NCBI GenBank assembly: GCA_021819435.1
Contig: JAKARB010000007.1
Span: forward strand, 124,001 to 188,000
Origin: Pseudomonadota bacterium
GTDB taxonomy: Bacteria > Pseudomonadota > Gammaproteobacteria > Burkholderiales > Burkholderiaceae_C
Direction of reading: 5' to 3'
DNA length: 64,000 nt
Part shown: positions 28,253 to 37,470 of the stretch, one piece after another
Numbering within the stretch: the first letter of the stretch is position 1
How the letters are laid out: each line of letters starts with the position of its first letter
Notes under the pieces: model-generated
The model's database searches: none
Told to the model about the DNA's origin: nothing
What the model saw: the letters and a program-made list of their open reading frames with translations, nothing else
Program-made: the position numbers and the translations under genes

Positions 28253-29065
28253 CTGCGCAACCTGAACATCGACCTGCCGGCCTGCCCGAGCACGCTGGTC
28301 AAGCTGTCCCTGTTGATGGCCGACGAGAACAGCTCGACCGACCAGCTCGCCGCCCTGATCGAGACCGACATGGCCTTGTCCTCGGCCGTGGTGCGCACCG
28401 TCAACTCGGCGCTGTTCGGCCTGCTCAAGCGCGTCGAGACCGTGCACGAGGGCATCCGCTACCTGGGCATGGCGCAAGTCGCCGGCCTGACCTACGAAAT
28501 CGGCCTGCGCGGGGCCTTCCCGCCCAGCCCGCTGCTGCAAAGCATCTGGGACCGCGCCGGCGTGCGCGGCCTGGCCATGGGCCGCATCGCCCGCCAGCTC
28601 GACGTTGATCCCTGGCAGGCCCACACCTCCGGCCTGTTCGCCGAGAGCGGCCGCGCTGTGCTCTACGCCTACGATCGCCAGCGCTACGCCGCGCTGGAAG
28701 TCGACCCCACCGACGAAGCCCTGCTCTGCGCCGCAGAAATCGAGGCCTTCGGCGTCAGCCACTCCGCCTTGGGTGGTGCGCTGTGCCAGTCCTGGGGCCT
28801 CTCGCGCGAGGTCACCGACAGCGTGCGCGCCCGCCCCAACGCCGCCACCCAGTGGGCCCAGGAACGCCCCGCTGTGCAGAAGCTGCTAACCATCGGCGCC
28901 GCCGTGGACGCCCTGCTGCTCAACCCCGTTCGCTCGGACGACCCGGCCGAAGTCTGGGCCGAGCTGGAGCCCATCTCGCACCAGGTCGGCCTGCACTTCC
29001 AGGCCTTCCAACTCGCCACCATGCGGGTCTGCGAACGCCTCAACATCCCGCAAGGCGAGGGCTGA
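28253..29065 (+). CDS. HDOD domain protein; start codon uncertain
   Basis: 'NIDLPACPSTLVKLSLLMADENSSTDQLAALIETDMALSSAVVRTVNSALFGLLKRVETVHEGIRYLGM' is HDOD-like and extends upstream of the ORF-track start 28313. In-frame stop at 28217 with no ATG/GTG/TTG before 28313; first CTG at 28253. Confidence 0.75.
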   Translation: MRNLNIDLPACPSTLVKLSLLMADENSSTDQLAALIETDMALSSAVVRTVNSALFGLLKRVETVHEGIRYLGMAQVAGLTYEIGLRGAFPPSPLLQSIWDRAGVRGLAMGRIARQLDVDPWQAHTSGLFAESGRAVLYAYDRQRYAALEVDPTDEALLCAAEIEAFGVSHSALGGALCQSWGLSREVTDSVRARPNAATQWAQERPAVQKLLTIGAAVDALLLNPVRSDDPAEVWAELEPISHQVGLHFQAFQLATMRVCERLNIPQGEG

Positions 29066-29250
29066 GACCAGGCGGCCCCCCGGTTTCGCGGGGGTCGCTG
29101 TGGCGCACAGAGCTGCGCAAGGCCTTTTGCGCTGTTTGTCCGGTTGACATGACCTGCCGCTCATCGCAGGATCCATGTCCCATTTCACAAACATCAGGGC
29201 AGCCTGAAGCAGCGCACTGCGGGGCGAGCTGCCAGGCACCGCCAGTTCGC

Positions 29251-31176
29251 ATGCCGTTCGGTTTCCCCGCCTTCATGCTTCCCCTCATCGGGGGCTCCCC
29301 ACCGCCAGAGGCGCAAGACCCGGAGCTCAATCGCCAGATCCGTGGCGAGCGCATCCGCATGCTGTTCGCACCCACGGTGCCCGTGGCCATCTCGAGCGCC
29401 CTGGTCTGTGTCGCCCTGGCCGTGGCCATCTCCGACCAGACCGGCCGCAGTTGGGCCGTGGGATGGGCCGTGCTGTGTGTCCTGGCGTCCATCGTGCGCC
29501 TGCTGCACCTGCGTGCCTACCGCCGCAGCACCCAACGCGACCACCCCATGTGGCTGCAAAGCCTGACGCTGATGTGCGCCCTGCACGGCTGCTGCTGGGG
29601 CCTCATCGGCCTGATGATGCCCATCGAGGACATGGTGACCAGCTCGGTGCTGGCCTCGACCCTGGTGGGCGCCTGTGCGGTCGGCACCTTCACGCTGCAG
29701 GCCCACCTGCGCCCCAACCTCGCCACCAACCTGCCCACCCTGGTGCCAGCCAGCCTGATGATGCTCTCCAGGCAAGACAGCTACGGTTTCTTCGGCGGCC
29801 TGGGCCTGCTCTCGCTGATGGCGCTGATGCTGTTCGAGAGCCGCCGTGCCGAACGCCGCATCACCGAGCTGCTTTGGTTGCGCTTCACGACCGACCGCAT
29901 CGCCCGTGAGCGCACACACGCCTTGGTGCTGGCCCAGCGCCACAGCGCCGTGAAAGACCAGTTCCTGGCCACCATGAGCCACGAGATGCGCACGCCCCTG
30001 CACGGCATCCTCGGCCTGGCGCGCCTGCTGCTCGACCGCCTGCCCGAGCGACCCGGCGTGATGCACGAGTCCCGCCACCAGATCGAGCTCATTGAACGCG
30101 CGGGCGAACACCTGCTGCACATCATCAACGACGTGCTCGACTTCTCACGCATCGAAGCCGGCAAACTGCAGATCCAGCACGCCGCCTTCGACCTGCGCAC
30201 CCTCATCGACGAGGTGGTCGAGCTGCAACGCGTCACCGCCCAGGAAAAAGGCTTGCGCCTGCTCGCCGACGTGCGCCTGCCCCAGCCATGCTGGGTCCTG
30301 GGCGATGCCTCGCGCCTGCGACAGATGCTGCACAACCTGGTGGGCAACGCCATCAAGTTCACCGAGCTCGGCGAGATCCGCGTCCGCGTGGGCCACGAGG
30401 ACCAGGGCCCTGGAGGCAGCATCGCCTTCCACATCCAGGACACAGGCGTCGGCATCCCGGCCGATCAACTCGCCTTCATCTTCGACGCCTTCCACCAGGT
30501 CGATGGCGGCTTCGCGCGCCGCCACAAGGGCACCGGCCTGGGCCTGACCATCACGCGCGAGATCGCCCGGGCCATGGGTGGCGAAGTGGCGTGTGAAAGC
30601 GAGGTCGGTCGGGGCTCGGTGTTCACGCTCAGGGTGCCCCTGCCCCCAACATCAGTGCCCGCGCACGCTGGCGGCCAAGCCGCCCTCCCGGCGACAGCCA
30701 CCGAAGCCGCATCCGACCCCGCCACGGCTGCCAGCGAAGCACGCCAGGAAGGCGCCAGCACGCCGTCACGCTTTCACGGCCATGTCCTGCTCGTCGAAGA
30801 CAACCCCGTCAACGCGATGGTGGCCGAGGCCAACCTGGCCCGCCTGGGTCTGGCCGTCACACGTGCCGAAGACGGCGCCCAGGCGCTGACCTTGCTGCAA
30901 CACCTCGACAGGCCATTCGACCTCGTCCTCATGGACCTGCAGATGCCCGAGCTCGACGGCATGGAGGCCACTCGCCGCCTGCGTTCCTGGGAAAACGACC
31001 AAAGGCTGGAACCCATCCCGGTTGTGGCGCTGACCGCCAATGCGCTGAGCACCGACCGCGCGCACTGCCTGTCGGCAGGCATGGACGACCACCTGCCCAA
31101 GCCCTTCCGCGCAGAAGAACTCATGGCGGTGCTGCAACGGCACCTGCCGCCAACGCCCTCGGGCTTGCCAACCTGA
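29251..31176 (+). CDS. Membrane hybrid sensor histidine kinase with C-terminal receiver domain
   Basis: N-terminal TM helices, 'KDQFLATMSHEMRTPLHGILGLARLL' HisKA, HATPase 'GTGLGLTITREI', REC 'FDLVLMDLQMPELDGMEATRRLR'. Confidence 0.92.
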   Translation: MPFGFPAFMLPLIGGSPPPEAQDPELNRQIRGERIRMLFAPTVPVAISSALVCVALAVAISDQTGRSWAVGWAVLCVLASIVRLLHLRAYRRSTQRDHPMWLQSLTLMCALHGCCWGLIGLMMPIEDMVTSSVLASTLVGACAVGTFTLQAHLRPNLATNLPTLVPASLMMLSRQDSYGFFGGLGLLSLMALMLFESRRAERRITELLWLRFTTDRIARERTHALVLAQRHSAVKDQFLATMSHEMRTPLHGILGLARLLLDRLPERPGVMHESRHQIELIERAGEHLLHIINDVLDFSRIEAGKLQIQHAAFDLRTLIDEVVELQRVTAQEKGLRLLADVRLPQPCWVLGDASRLRQMLHNLVGNAIKFTELGEIRVRVGHEDQGPGGSIAFHIQDTGVGIPADQLAFIFDAFHQVDGGFARRHKGTGLGLTITREIARAMGGEVACESEVGRGSVFTLRVPLPPTSVPAHAGGQAALPATATEAASDPATAASEARQEGASTPSRFHGHVLLVEDNPVNAMVAEANLARLGLAVTRAEDGAQALTLLQHLDRPFDLVLMDLQMPELDGMEATRRLRSWENDQRLEPIPVVALTANALSTDRAHCLSAGMDDHLPKPFRAEELMAVLQRHLPPTPSGLPT

Positions 31177-31179
31177 AAA

Positions 31180-31216
31180 AACGAGGGCCCATCGACAACA
31201 GCCAGGGCCCTTCGTT
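31180..31216. terminator. Bidirectional terminator-like hairpin between histidine kinase and YceI genes
   Basis: AACGAGGGCCC ... GGGCCCTTCGTT arms with an A-tract on the left, between convergent genes. Confidence 0.65.
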
Positions 31217-31245
31217 CAGAGGTCACGCCATGCGGCGTGGCGCCA

Positions 31246-31833
31246 TCACTGCTGGATGGCTTCCAGCGAGATGGTGATGGTGACGTCGTCACCCACCAGC
31301 GGCGCGTACTTGCCGGCGCCGAAGTCGCTGCGCTTGATCTGCGTGCTGGCGTTCGCGCCGATGGCGTCCTTCTTCATCATCGGGTGAGCCATGTTGGCAA
31401 AGTGGGTCACTTTCAGCACCACGGGCTTGGTCACGCCCTTGATGGTCAGGTTGCCTTCGATGGTCGAGGGTGCGTCACCGTCGAACACCACCTTGGTCGA
31501 CTTGAAGGTCGCGGTCGGGAACTTCTCGGTGTCGAGGAAGTCGGCGCCCTGGATGTGACCGTTGAACAGGTTGGAGCCGGTGTCCACCGACTTCATGTCG
31601 ATGGTGATGTCCACCGAACCCGTCTTGGCGGCCTTGTCGTACACGACGGTGCCGGTGGTCTTGTTGAACTTGCTGATCTGCGTCGACAGGCCCATGTGGC
31701 TGTACGAGAAGTTCGCGTACGTGTGGTTGGGCTCGACACCGTAGGTTTCGGGGGCAGCGAACGCCGAGGTGGCGAAAGCCGATGCCAGGGCGGTGGCGGC
31801 GAACAGACGGGTCAGGCTGTGGATGCGGTTCAT
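31246..31833 (-). CDS. YceI family protein (secreted, lipocalin-like)
   Basis: Signal peptide 'MNRIHSLTRLFAATALASAFATSAFA'; 'YGVEPNHTYANFSYSHMGLSTQISKFNKTTGTVVYD', 'KFPTATFKSTKV', 'LTIKGVTKPVVL'. Confidence 0.93.
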   Translation of the reverse strand: MNRIHSLTRLFAATALASAFATSAFAAPETYGVEPNHTYANFSYSHMGLSTQISKFNKTTGTVVYDKAAKTGSVDITIDMKSVDTGSNLFNGHIQGADFLDTEKFPTATFKSTKVVFDGDAPSTIEGNLTIKGVTKPVVLKVTHFANMAHPMMKKDAIGANASTQIKRSDFGAGKYAPLVGDDVTITISLEAIQQ

Positions 31834-31960
31834 GAAAGCTCCTTGTGTGAAGGCAGGTGAGAAATCGAAAAGGAAAACGAAAAGAACGAACACGCTGACG
31901 GCTCGTTAAGAGCGGACGCGCCGATGCTCGACGCCGCGCAGCGCGGCCCGAGCAGCTCGC

Positions 31961-32587
31961 TCACTGCGCAGGCACGCCTTGCAGCACGAGCTTGAACTTC
32001 ACCTGGACATCGTTGGCGACGATGGACGTGTCGGCCCAATCGCCATCGCCCACCTTGAAGTCCAGGCGCTTGAGGGTGAAGCCGCCGGTGACCGTGCTGA
32101 CACCCCCGGCCTGGGCCAACTGCATCGGCACCAACACGTCGCGGCTGCTGCCCTTGATGCTGAGCTTGCCAGCCACCTCGAACTTGCCGCCACCCAAAGC
32201 CTTGATGCCCGTGGACTGAAAAGTGGCTTGCGGGAACTTCGCCGTGGCAAACCAGTCGGGCTTGCCGAGCTCGGGGTCTGCATCGGCGCTGACCGTGGCG
32301 CTGCCCAGCTCGAAGCGCATCGTGACCTGGCTGGTCTGCGGCGACTTGGGGTTGAAGTTGGTCTGCACGCCAAAGCGTTTGAAACGGCCATTGACGGGCA
32401 CGCCAAGCTGCTTGATGGTGAAGCCCACTTCGCTTTGCGGCGCCACCAGCGTGACGGCGGGTTCAGCGGCGGAAGCCGTGGCTGGGCTGGTGGCCGACGC
32501 CGGCTGGCAAACGGTGGCCAGCATCAGGCAGGCCGCACCAAAGGTCAGGGCGCGAAGGCGGAAGAAAGAAGGCATGGCGGTATTCAT
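31961..32587 (-). CDS. YceI family protein
   Basis: Signal peptide; 'SEVGFTIKQLGVPVNGRFKRF', 'KFPQATFQSTGIKALGGGKFEVAGKLSIKGSSRDVLVP'. Confidence 0.9.
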   Translation of the reverse strand: MNTAMPSFFRLRALTFGAACLMLATVCQPASATSPATASAAEPAVTLVAPQSEVGFTIKQLGVPVNGRFKRFGVQTNFNPKSPQTSQVTMRFELGSATVSADADPELGKPDWFATAKFPQATFQSTGIKALGGGKFEVAGKLSIKGSSRDVLVPMQLAQAGGVSTVTGGFTLKRLDFKVGDGDWADTSIVANDVQVKFKLVLQGVPAQ

Positions 32588-32654
32588 GGAGGTGGTCACG
32601 GGCAAGCTCCTGGCCGAATGGTTGACTGCGTTTGTCTCGCGAGGCGAAGCCGGC

Positions 32655-33233
32655 TCAAGCGCCCGCACCCGGGCGCATGCGCGCCAACAGCCCGTCGCGG
32701 TCGATGAACTGGTGCTTGAGTGCGGCGCCCACGTGCAGCCCCACCAGGCCGATCAGCGCCCAGGCTGCCAGCGCATGCAGCGGCTTGATGGCCTCGGCCA
32801 ACGCCGGATCGGGCGCCACCAGATCGGGCAGCGGCAGCACCCCGAACCAGACGATGGGGAAGCCTTTGGCCGAGCTGTAGGCCCAACCCAGCAGGGGCAC
32901 GGCGAAGAACAACAGGTACATCAGATGGTGGGTGCCATGGTAGGCAGCGCGCTGCCAGCCCGGCATGGTGGACTCGATTTTCGCGGGCAGCGCCGGCGGC
33001 CTGTGCGTCAGGCGCCAGAGCAGGCGCAGCAACGACAGCGCCAGGATCGTCACCCCGGCCCACTTGTGCCAATTGATAAGCTTGAGCTTGGTCGGCGAAA
33101 AAGGCATGTCGTCAACATACAGCCCCACGCAGAACGCGGTGAGGATCGCCACAGCCAGCACCCAGTGCAAGACGATGGCTGTGAGCGTGTAGCGCGCTGC
33201 GGACGAACTGGCAGAAGGAATCGCGGGTTTCAT
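32655..33233 (-). CDS. Cytochrome b561 family protein
   Basis: 'YTLTAIVLHWVLAVAILTAFCVGLYVDDM', 'LINWHKWAGVTILALSLLRLLWRLTHRPP', 'HALAAWALIGLVGLHVGAALKHQFIDRDGLLARM'. Confidence 0.93.
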   Translation of the reverse strand: MKPAIPSASSSAARYTLTAIVLHWVLAVAILTAFCVGLYVDDMPFSPTKLKLINWHKWAGVTILALSLLRLLWRLTHRPPALPAKIESTMPGWQRAAYHGTHHLMYLLFFAVPLLGWAYSSAKGFPIVWFGVLPLPDLVAPDPALAEAIKPLHALAAWALIGLVGLHVGAALKHQFIDRDGLLARMRPGAGA

Positions 33234-33428
33234 GGCAGGCCACCGAGTGGGCTAGTGGATCACAATGTGTGAGATTAAGGATCTTGGCTTCAGTTGGGTT
33301 GAGCGGGTTTGTCCCCTTGGTTCAAATTTTCTGAATTCGAGAGGGCCCCGCACCCAGGCCTCGGGTTGCCCCTGATCCAGCTCTGCCTCCAAGTGTCGAA
33401 GTCGCTTCCAACAGTGGCCCACAACCTC

Positions 33429-34685
33429 ATGGAATCTGCCGGCTCATCGAAGTGGTCAAACTGGCTGTTCAGCCGCGACCCCCGGCAACGGTTGCGCATC
33501 AAGCGCTCGTTGCTGGCCGCCAATGTGTTCGGCGCCTGCGCACTGACGGCGATTTACGCCGGTTGGATGGGTTTCATGGCCTTCGACGACGTGCGCATGC
33601 TGTGCGCGGTCATGGCCATCAACTGCACCCTCTGGTATGCGCTGCTTCGCTCCGGCCTCAACAAGGGCTTCGCCGATCCGGCCCTGACCCTGCCCCAGAT
33701 CCTCGCGGCGCTGACCATCATCGTCGGCGCCTACGCCGTCACCGGCCCCTTCCATGGCTCGACCATGATGCTGCTCGTGCTGGTGCTGGTCTTTGGCGTC
33801 TTCAACCTGAGCCCCAAGGGCGCGCGCATCGCGGCCACCTACACCGTGGGTCTGCTGGGCTGCGTGCAGCTCATCAAGATGGAGACCGACCCGGTCAACT
33901 ACCCTTTCAAGCTCGAGATCGTGCACTTCCTGCTGACGGCAGCCAGCGTGCCGACCATCTCCAGCCTGGCTTCGCAACTCAGCAGCCTGCGCGTTCGCCT
34001 GCAAAGCCAGAAAGACGAGCTAGCCCAGGCGCTCACGCGCATCCAGATCCTGGCCACGCGTGACGAGCTCACCGGCCTCGTCAACCGCCGCCACATGATG
34101 GACGTGCTGCTGCAGCACCGCAAACGCCTGCAGCGCTCGGGCTACCACCGCTTCTGCCTGGCGATCCTCGACCTCGACCACTTCAAGCGCGTCAACGACA
34201 CGCATGGCCACGGCGTGGGAGACGAGGTGCTGCGCCGCTTCGCAACGGTGGCGCAACAGGCACTGCGCGACACCGACGTGCTGGCTCGCTGGGGCGGTGA
34301 GGAGTTCCTGGTGCTGCTCAACGACACCACCACAGAACAGGCTGAGGTCGGCCTGGAGCGCGTGCGCGAGATGCTCGCCGACGCGCGCCTGTGCAGCGAG
34401 TTGCCCGAGCTGCGCGCCACCTTCTCGGCGGGGCTGACGGCCTATCACTGGGGCGAGCCACTGGACGTGTGCATCGAACGCGCGGACCGTGCGCTCTACG
34501 AGGCCAAGGCCGCCGGCCGCAACCGCACGGTCGTTCACCAAGGCCCACCACCAACCCAACGCCCCCACGTCGAGGCCAGCGAGGCCCCATTGCCCAATGG
34601 CAGCGCCGACGGCGGCAGCCTGGTCGCTGCGGCCCTGCTGGACCAGGCTGACAACCGAGACGATGAAGACATGCCAGCACCTTGA
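33429..34685 (+). CDS. Membrane GGDEF-domain diguanylate cyclase
   Basis: TM-rich N-terminus and 'DELTGLVNRRHMMDVLL...LAILDLDHFKRVNDTHGHGVGDEVLRRFA...RWGGEEFLVLL' with GGEEF active site. Confidence 0.93.
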   Translation: MESAGSSKWSNWLFSRDPRQRLRIKRSLLAANVFGACALTAIYAGWMGFMAFDDVRMLCAVMAINCTLWYALLRSGLNKGFADPALTLPQILAALTIIVGAYAVTGPFHGSTMMLLVLVLVFGVFNLSPKGARIAATYTVGLLGCVQLIKMETDPVNYPFKLEIVHFLLTAASVPTISSLASQLSSLRVRLQSQKDELAQALTRIQILATRDELTGLVNRRHMMDVLLQHRKRLQRSGYHRFCLAILDLDHFKRVNDTHGHGVGDEVLRRFATVAQQALRDTDVLARWGGEEFLVLLNDTTTEQAEVGLERVREMLADARLCSELPELRATFSAGLTAYHWGEPLDVCIERADRALYEAKAAGRNRTVVHQGPPPTQRPHVEASEAPLPNGSADGGSLVAAALLDQADNRDDEDMPAP

Positions 34686-34939
34686 TGGGCCCTTGAGATG
34701 CCGCGCTTGTTGCCAGCGCGGCGAACGGGTTATCCTCATTGAACATTGCAAGGTCGTCTTCTTGCCCTTGAGGGCGCGTTTTGAAACACCTGCTTGCAAC
34801 AGACGAACGTCGGCATGACGGTCGCACCGGGCACACCACCCCTGGCGCGATGCAGTGAAGGCGGCCGCCGCCGAATCAGGCGCTCCGCGAGGGGCCAGGC
34901 AGGCGCAATGGCCGTGGGTGGTGACGCAACCTGCCATCC

Positions 34940-36565
34940 ATGACCAGCCTGCCACCAGGCCCCACACCTGCACCGAGCGATGACCAGCTGATTGCCCCCT
35001 CGGGGGCCACCGCCGAACGTCGCGACGCGCCTTATCGCCTGATCTTCAATCGCGCCGGCATCGGCATGGCTCGCCTGAACCTCGCGGGGGGCATCGTCGA
35101 GGTCAACCAGCGTTTCGCCGACATCGTCGGGCGCCAGCCGAGCCAGCTCATCGGCCTGCATGCCGACGACATCACCCACCCGCAGGATGTCGTGCCTTCG
35201 CGCGCCCACCTCGAAAACGTGCTGGCCGGTCGGCAAGAAGGGTTCCAGACGGAGAAGCGCTACGTGCGCCCCGATGGCCAAGTCGTCTGGGCGGCCGTCA
35301 ACGTGGTGCTGCTGCACGAGGACGATGGGCGGCCACGCGAACTGGTCGCCGTCATCGAAGACGTCAGTGAGCGCCAGCGCATGCAGGAAGCCATGAGTTC
35401 CGCGCGCGCGGCCGAGCGAGCGAGCAAGGCCAAGACCGAATTCCTCTCACGCATGAGCCACGAGCTGCGCACGCCACTCAACGCCATGCTGGGCTTCGCG
35501 CAACTGCTGCGTGTTGACCCGCGCCACCCGCTGCACGACGAGCAGCGCACCAAGGTCGCCCACATCGAGCGCGCCGGCGCCCACCTGCTGGCCATGCTCA
35601 CAGACGTGCTCGACCTCTCACGCATCGAAGCCGGCAGCCTGCCGATGTCGATCGAGCCGCTGGCCGTGGGCGATGTCATCGAGGCCGCGCTGGCCATGAC
35701 CAGCACCCAGGCCACCGACGCCGGCGTGCAACTGCTGGCCACGCCGCCAGAGGCCGGCCTGCGCGTGCGCGCCGATCAACTGCGGCTGCGCCAAGTGCTG
35801 GTCAACCTGCTGAGCAACGCCGTCAAGTACAACCGGCGAGCCGGACAAGTGCTGGTGGAAGCCATCGGCGTGAACAACGAGGTCGTCATCAGCGTCAACG
35901 ACACTGGCCGCGGCATGGACGCCCAGCAGATCGCCCACCTCTTCGAGCCCTTCAACCGCCTGGGCGCCGAACGCACATCCATCGAAGGCACAGGCATCGG
36001 CTTGGTCATCGTCAAGCGCCTGGTCGAGCTCATGCAAGGCCGCATCGAAGTCAGCAGCCAGCCCGAACAGGGCACGCGCTTTCGCGTCTGGCTGCCGCGC
36101 GCCGAGCGCCAGACAGACGCCGAGGACAGCGACTTCAGCCAGCGCGCCCGCACCAATTTCGGCGGGCTCGACACCGGCGTCGACGCCACCCTCACCCTGC
36201 TCTACGCGGAAGACAACGCCATCAACGTCGAGTTGCTGCGCCAGGTCATGCGCATGCGCCCGCAGTGGCACCTCGAAGTCGCACGCGATGGCCACTCGGC
36301 GATCGCCATGGCACGCGCCGAGCCGCCCGACCTGCTGCTGCTCGACATGCACCTGGGCGACATGAGCGGCCTCGACGTGTCGGACGCGCTGATGATGGAC
36401 GTGCACACGGCGATGATCCCGCGCGTGGCGCTCTCGGCCGACGTGATGCCCGACCAGATCACCGAAGCCCGCCAGCGCGGCTTCATCGAGTACCTGACCA
36501 AGCCGCTGGATGTCTCGCGGCTGCTGCACCTGCTCGATTGCTGCGCGCGCGGCGAGGCGCCTTGA
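34940..36565 (+). CDS. PAS sensor hybrid histidine kinase / response regulator
   Basis: PAS, HisKA 'KTEFLSRMSHELRTPLNAMLGFAQLL', HATPase 'GTGIGLVIVKRLVELM', REC 'PDLLLLDMHLGDMSGLDV'. Confidence 0.92.
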   Translation: MTSLPPGPTPAPSDDQLIAPSGATAERRDAPYRLIFNRAGIGMARLNLAGGIVEVNQRFADIVGRQPSQLIGLHADDITHPQDVVPSRAHLENVLAGRQEGFQTEKRYVRPDGQVVWAAVNVVLLHEDDGRPRELVAVIEDVSERQRMQEAMSSARAAERASKAKTEFLSRMSHELRTPLNAMLGFAQLLRVDPRHPLHDEQRTKVAHIERAGAHLLAMLTDVLDLSRIEAGSLPMSIEPLAVGDVIEAALAMTSTQATDAGVQLLATPPEAGLRVRADQLRLRQVLVNLLSNAVKYNRRAGQVLVEAIGVNNEVVISVNDTGRGMDAQQIAHLFEPFNRLGAERTSIEGTGIGLVIVKRLVELMQGRIEVSSQPEQGTRFRVWLPRAERQTDAEDSDFSQRARTNFGGLDTGVDATLTLLYAEDNAINVELLRQVMRMRPQWHLEVARDGHSAIAMARAEPPDLLLLDMHLGDMSGLDVSDALMMDVHTAMIPRVALSADVMPDQITEARQRGFIEYLTKPLDVSRLLHLLDCCARGEAP

Positions 36566-36631
36566 TGTGATGAGCGCCAAGGCGACTGCCGGCCTGCCCG
36601 CGAGCGCGGGGTCGGTGCGTCGGGCCACCTG

Positions 36632-36685
36632 AACGCCCAGAACGCCCAGAACGCCCAGAACGCCAAGAACGCCCCGAAGGCCCCG
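36632..36685. repeat. Degenerate 9-bp tandem repeat (AACGCCCAG), about six units
   Basis: AACGCCCAG x3, AACGCCAAG, AACGCCCCG, AAGGCCCCG read directly; lies between convergent genes. Confidence 0.85.
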
Positions 36686-36688
36686 AAC

Positions 36689-37207
36689 TCAGCCCGAGAA
36701 ATCGGTGACGAAGCGCCCGCCGTGGAAGACCAGCGGCGCGGCCCCCACGCGACGGCGACAGTGCTCGACCTCGCCGACGAAGATCACGTGGTCGCCTTCA
36801 TCGTGCTGGCTGCGATGGCGGCATTCGAACACCGCCACGGCGCCATCGATCACCGGCGCGCCAGTGAGCCCTGCCCGCCAGGCCACGCCCTCGTACCGGT
36901 CGATGCCCTTGCGCGAAAAGCGCTCGGCCAGCAGGCGCTGGTCGGCCGCCAGCACGTTGATGGCGTAGTGCGTGGCGCCCAGGAAGCCCGGCATCGAACT
37001 CGACTGCCGCGACAGGCTCCACAGCACCAACGGCGGCGCCAGCGACACCGAGTTGAAGGAGTTGGCCGTCAGGCCCAGCAGCCGCCCATCCTCAGCCCGC
37101 GCGGTGACGATCGTGACACCGGTGGCGAACTGGCCCAACGCGGCGCGGTATTCCTCGGGCGTGAAAGGCGCGGGCGAACCGGGCTGGGGATCGGACATCG
37201 ACGACAT
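36689..37207 (-). CDS. Flavin reductase family protein
   Basis: 'YRAALGQFATGVTIVTARAEDGRLLGLTANSFNSVSLAPPLVLWSLSRQSSSMPGF...YAINVLAADQRLLAERFS'. Confidence 0.93.
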   Translation of the reverse strand: MSSMSDPQPGSPAPFTPEEYRAALGQFATGVTIVTARAEDGRLLGLTANSFNSVSLAPPLVLWSLSRQSSSMPGFLGATHYAINVLAADQRLLAERFSRKGIDRYEGVAWRAGLTGAPVIDGAVAVFECRHRSQHDEGDHVIFVGEVEHCRRRVGAAPLVFHGGRFVTDFSG

Positions 37208-37390
37208 GGGCTGGGGGTGCAAAAGCTTGCAGTGTAGACGGCGGGAATCAACCGCGTGGTGGTGGGCTGTTCGGGCGATGGCATGCGTCGGTCAAGCACA
37301 AGGTACTGCGAGCCCATGGCTGCTCAGGCTTTTCCTCCATCTGAGATGGCCTCTGCGGCGCCCCAGCCCCCTGGGCAGACCTTTTTGTGC

Positions 37391-37452
37391 CAGCAAACGC
37401 TGTACTGGATGTGCTGTCGGGGCAGAGGGTGCAATTGCAGAAGCGTTTGCTG
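37391..37452. repeat. 11-bp perfect inverted repeat CAGCAAACGCT / AGCGTTTGCTG, 40 bp apart
   Basis: Exact arms at 37391-37401 and 37442-37452 in the gap between the flavin reductase and the toxin gene. Confidence 0.7.
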
Positions 37453-37470
37453 ACTTCGCCTGACCAAATG

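Noticed and set aside
28174-28608. 144-aa plus-strand ORF overlapping the HDOD gene start as an alternative N-terminus
   Set aside because: Arg/Pro-rich out-of-frame translation that does not resemble an HDOD N-terminus.
34731-34740. TTATCCTCA as a DnaA box
   Set aside because: Single, imperfect copy with no cluster or AT-rich unwinding element nearby; oriC is not evident inside the window.
36632-36685. Possible CRISPR-like repeat array
   Set aside because: Units are contiguous 9-mers without spacers; simple tandem repeat only.
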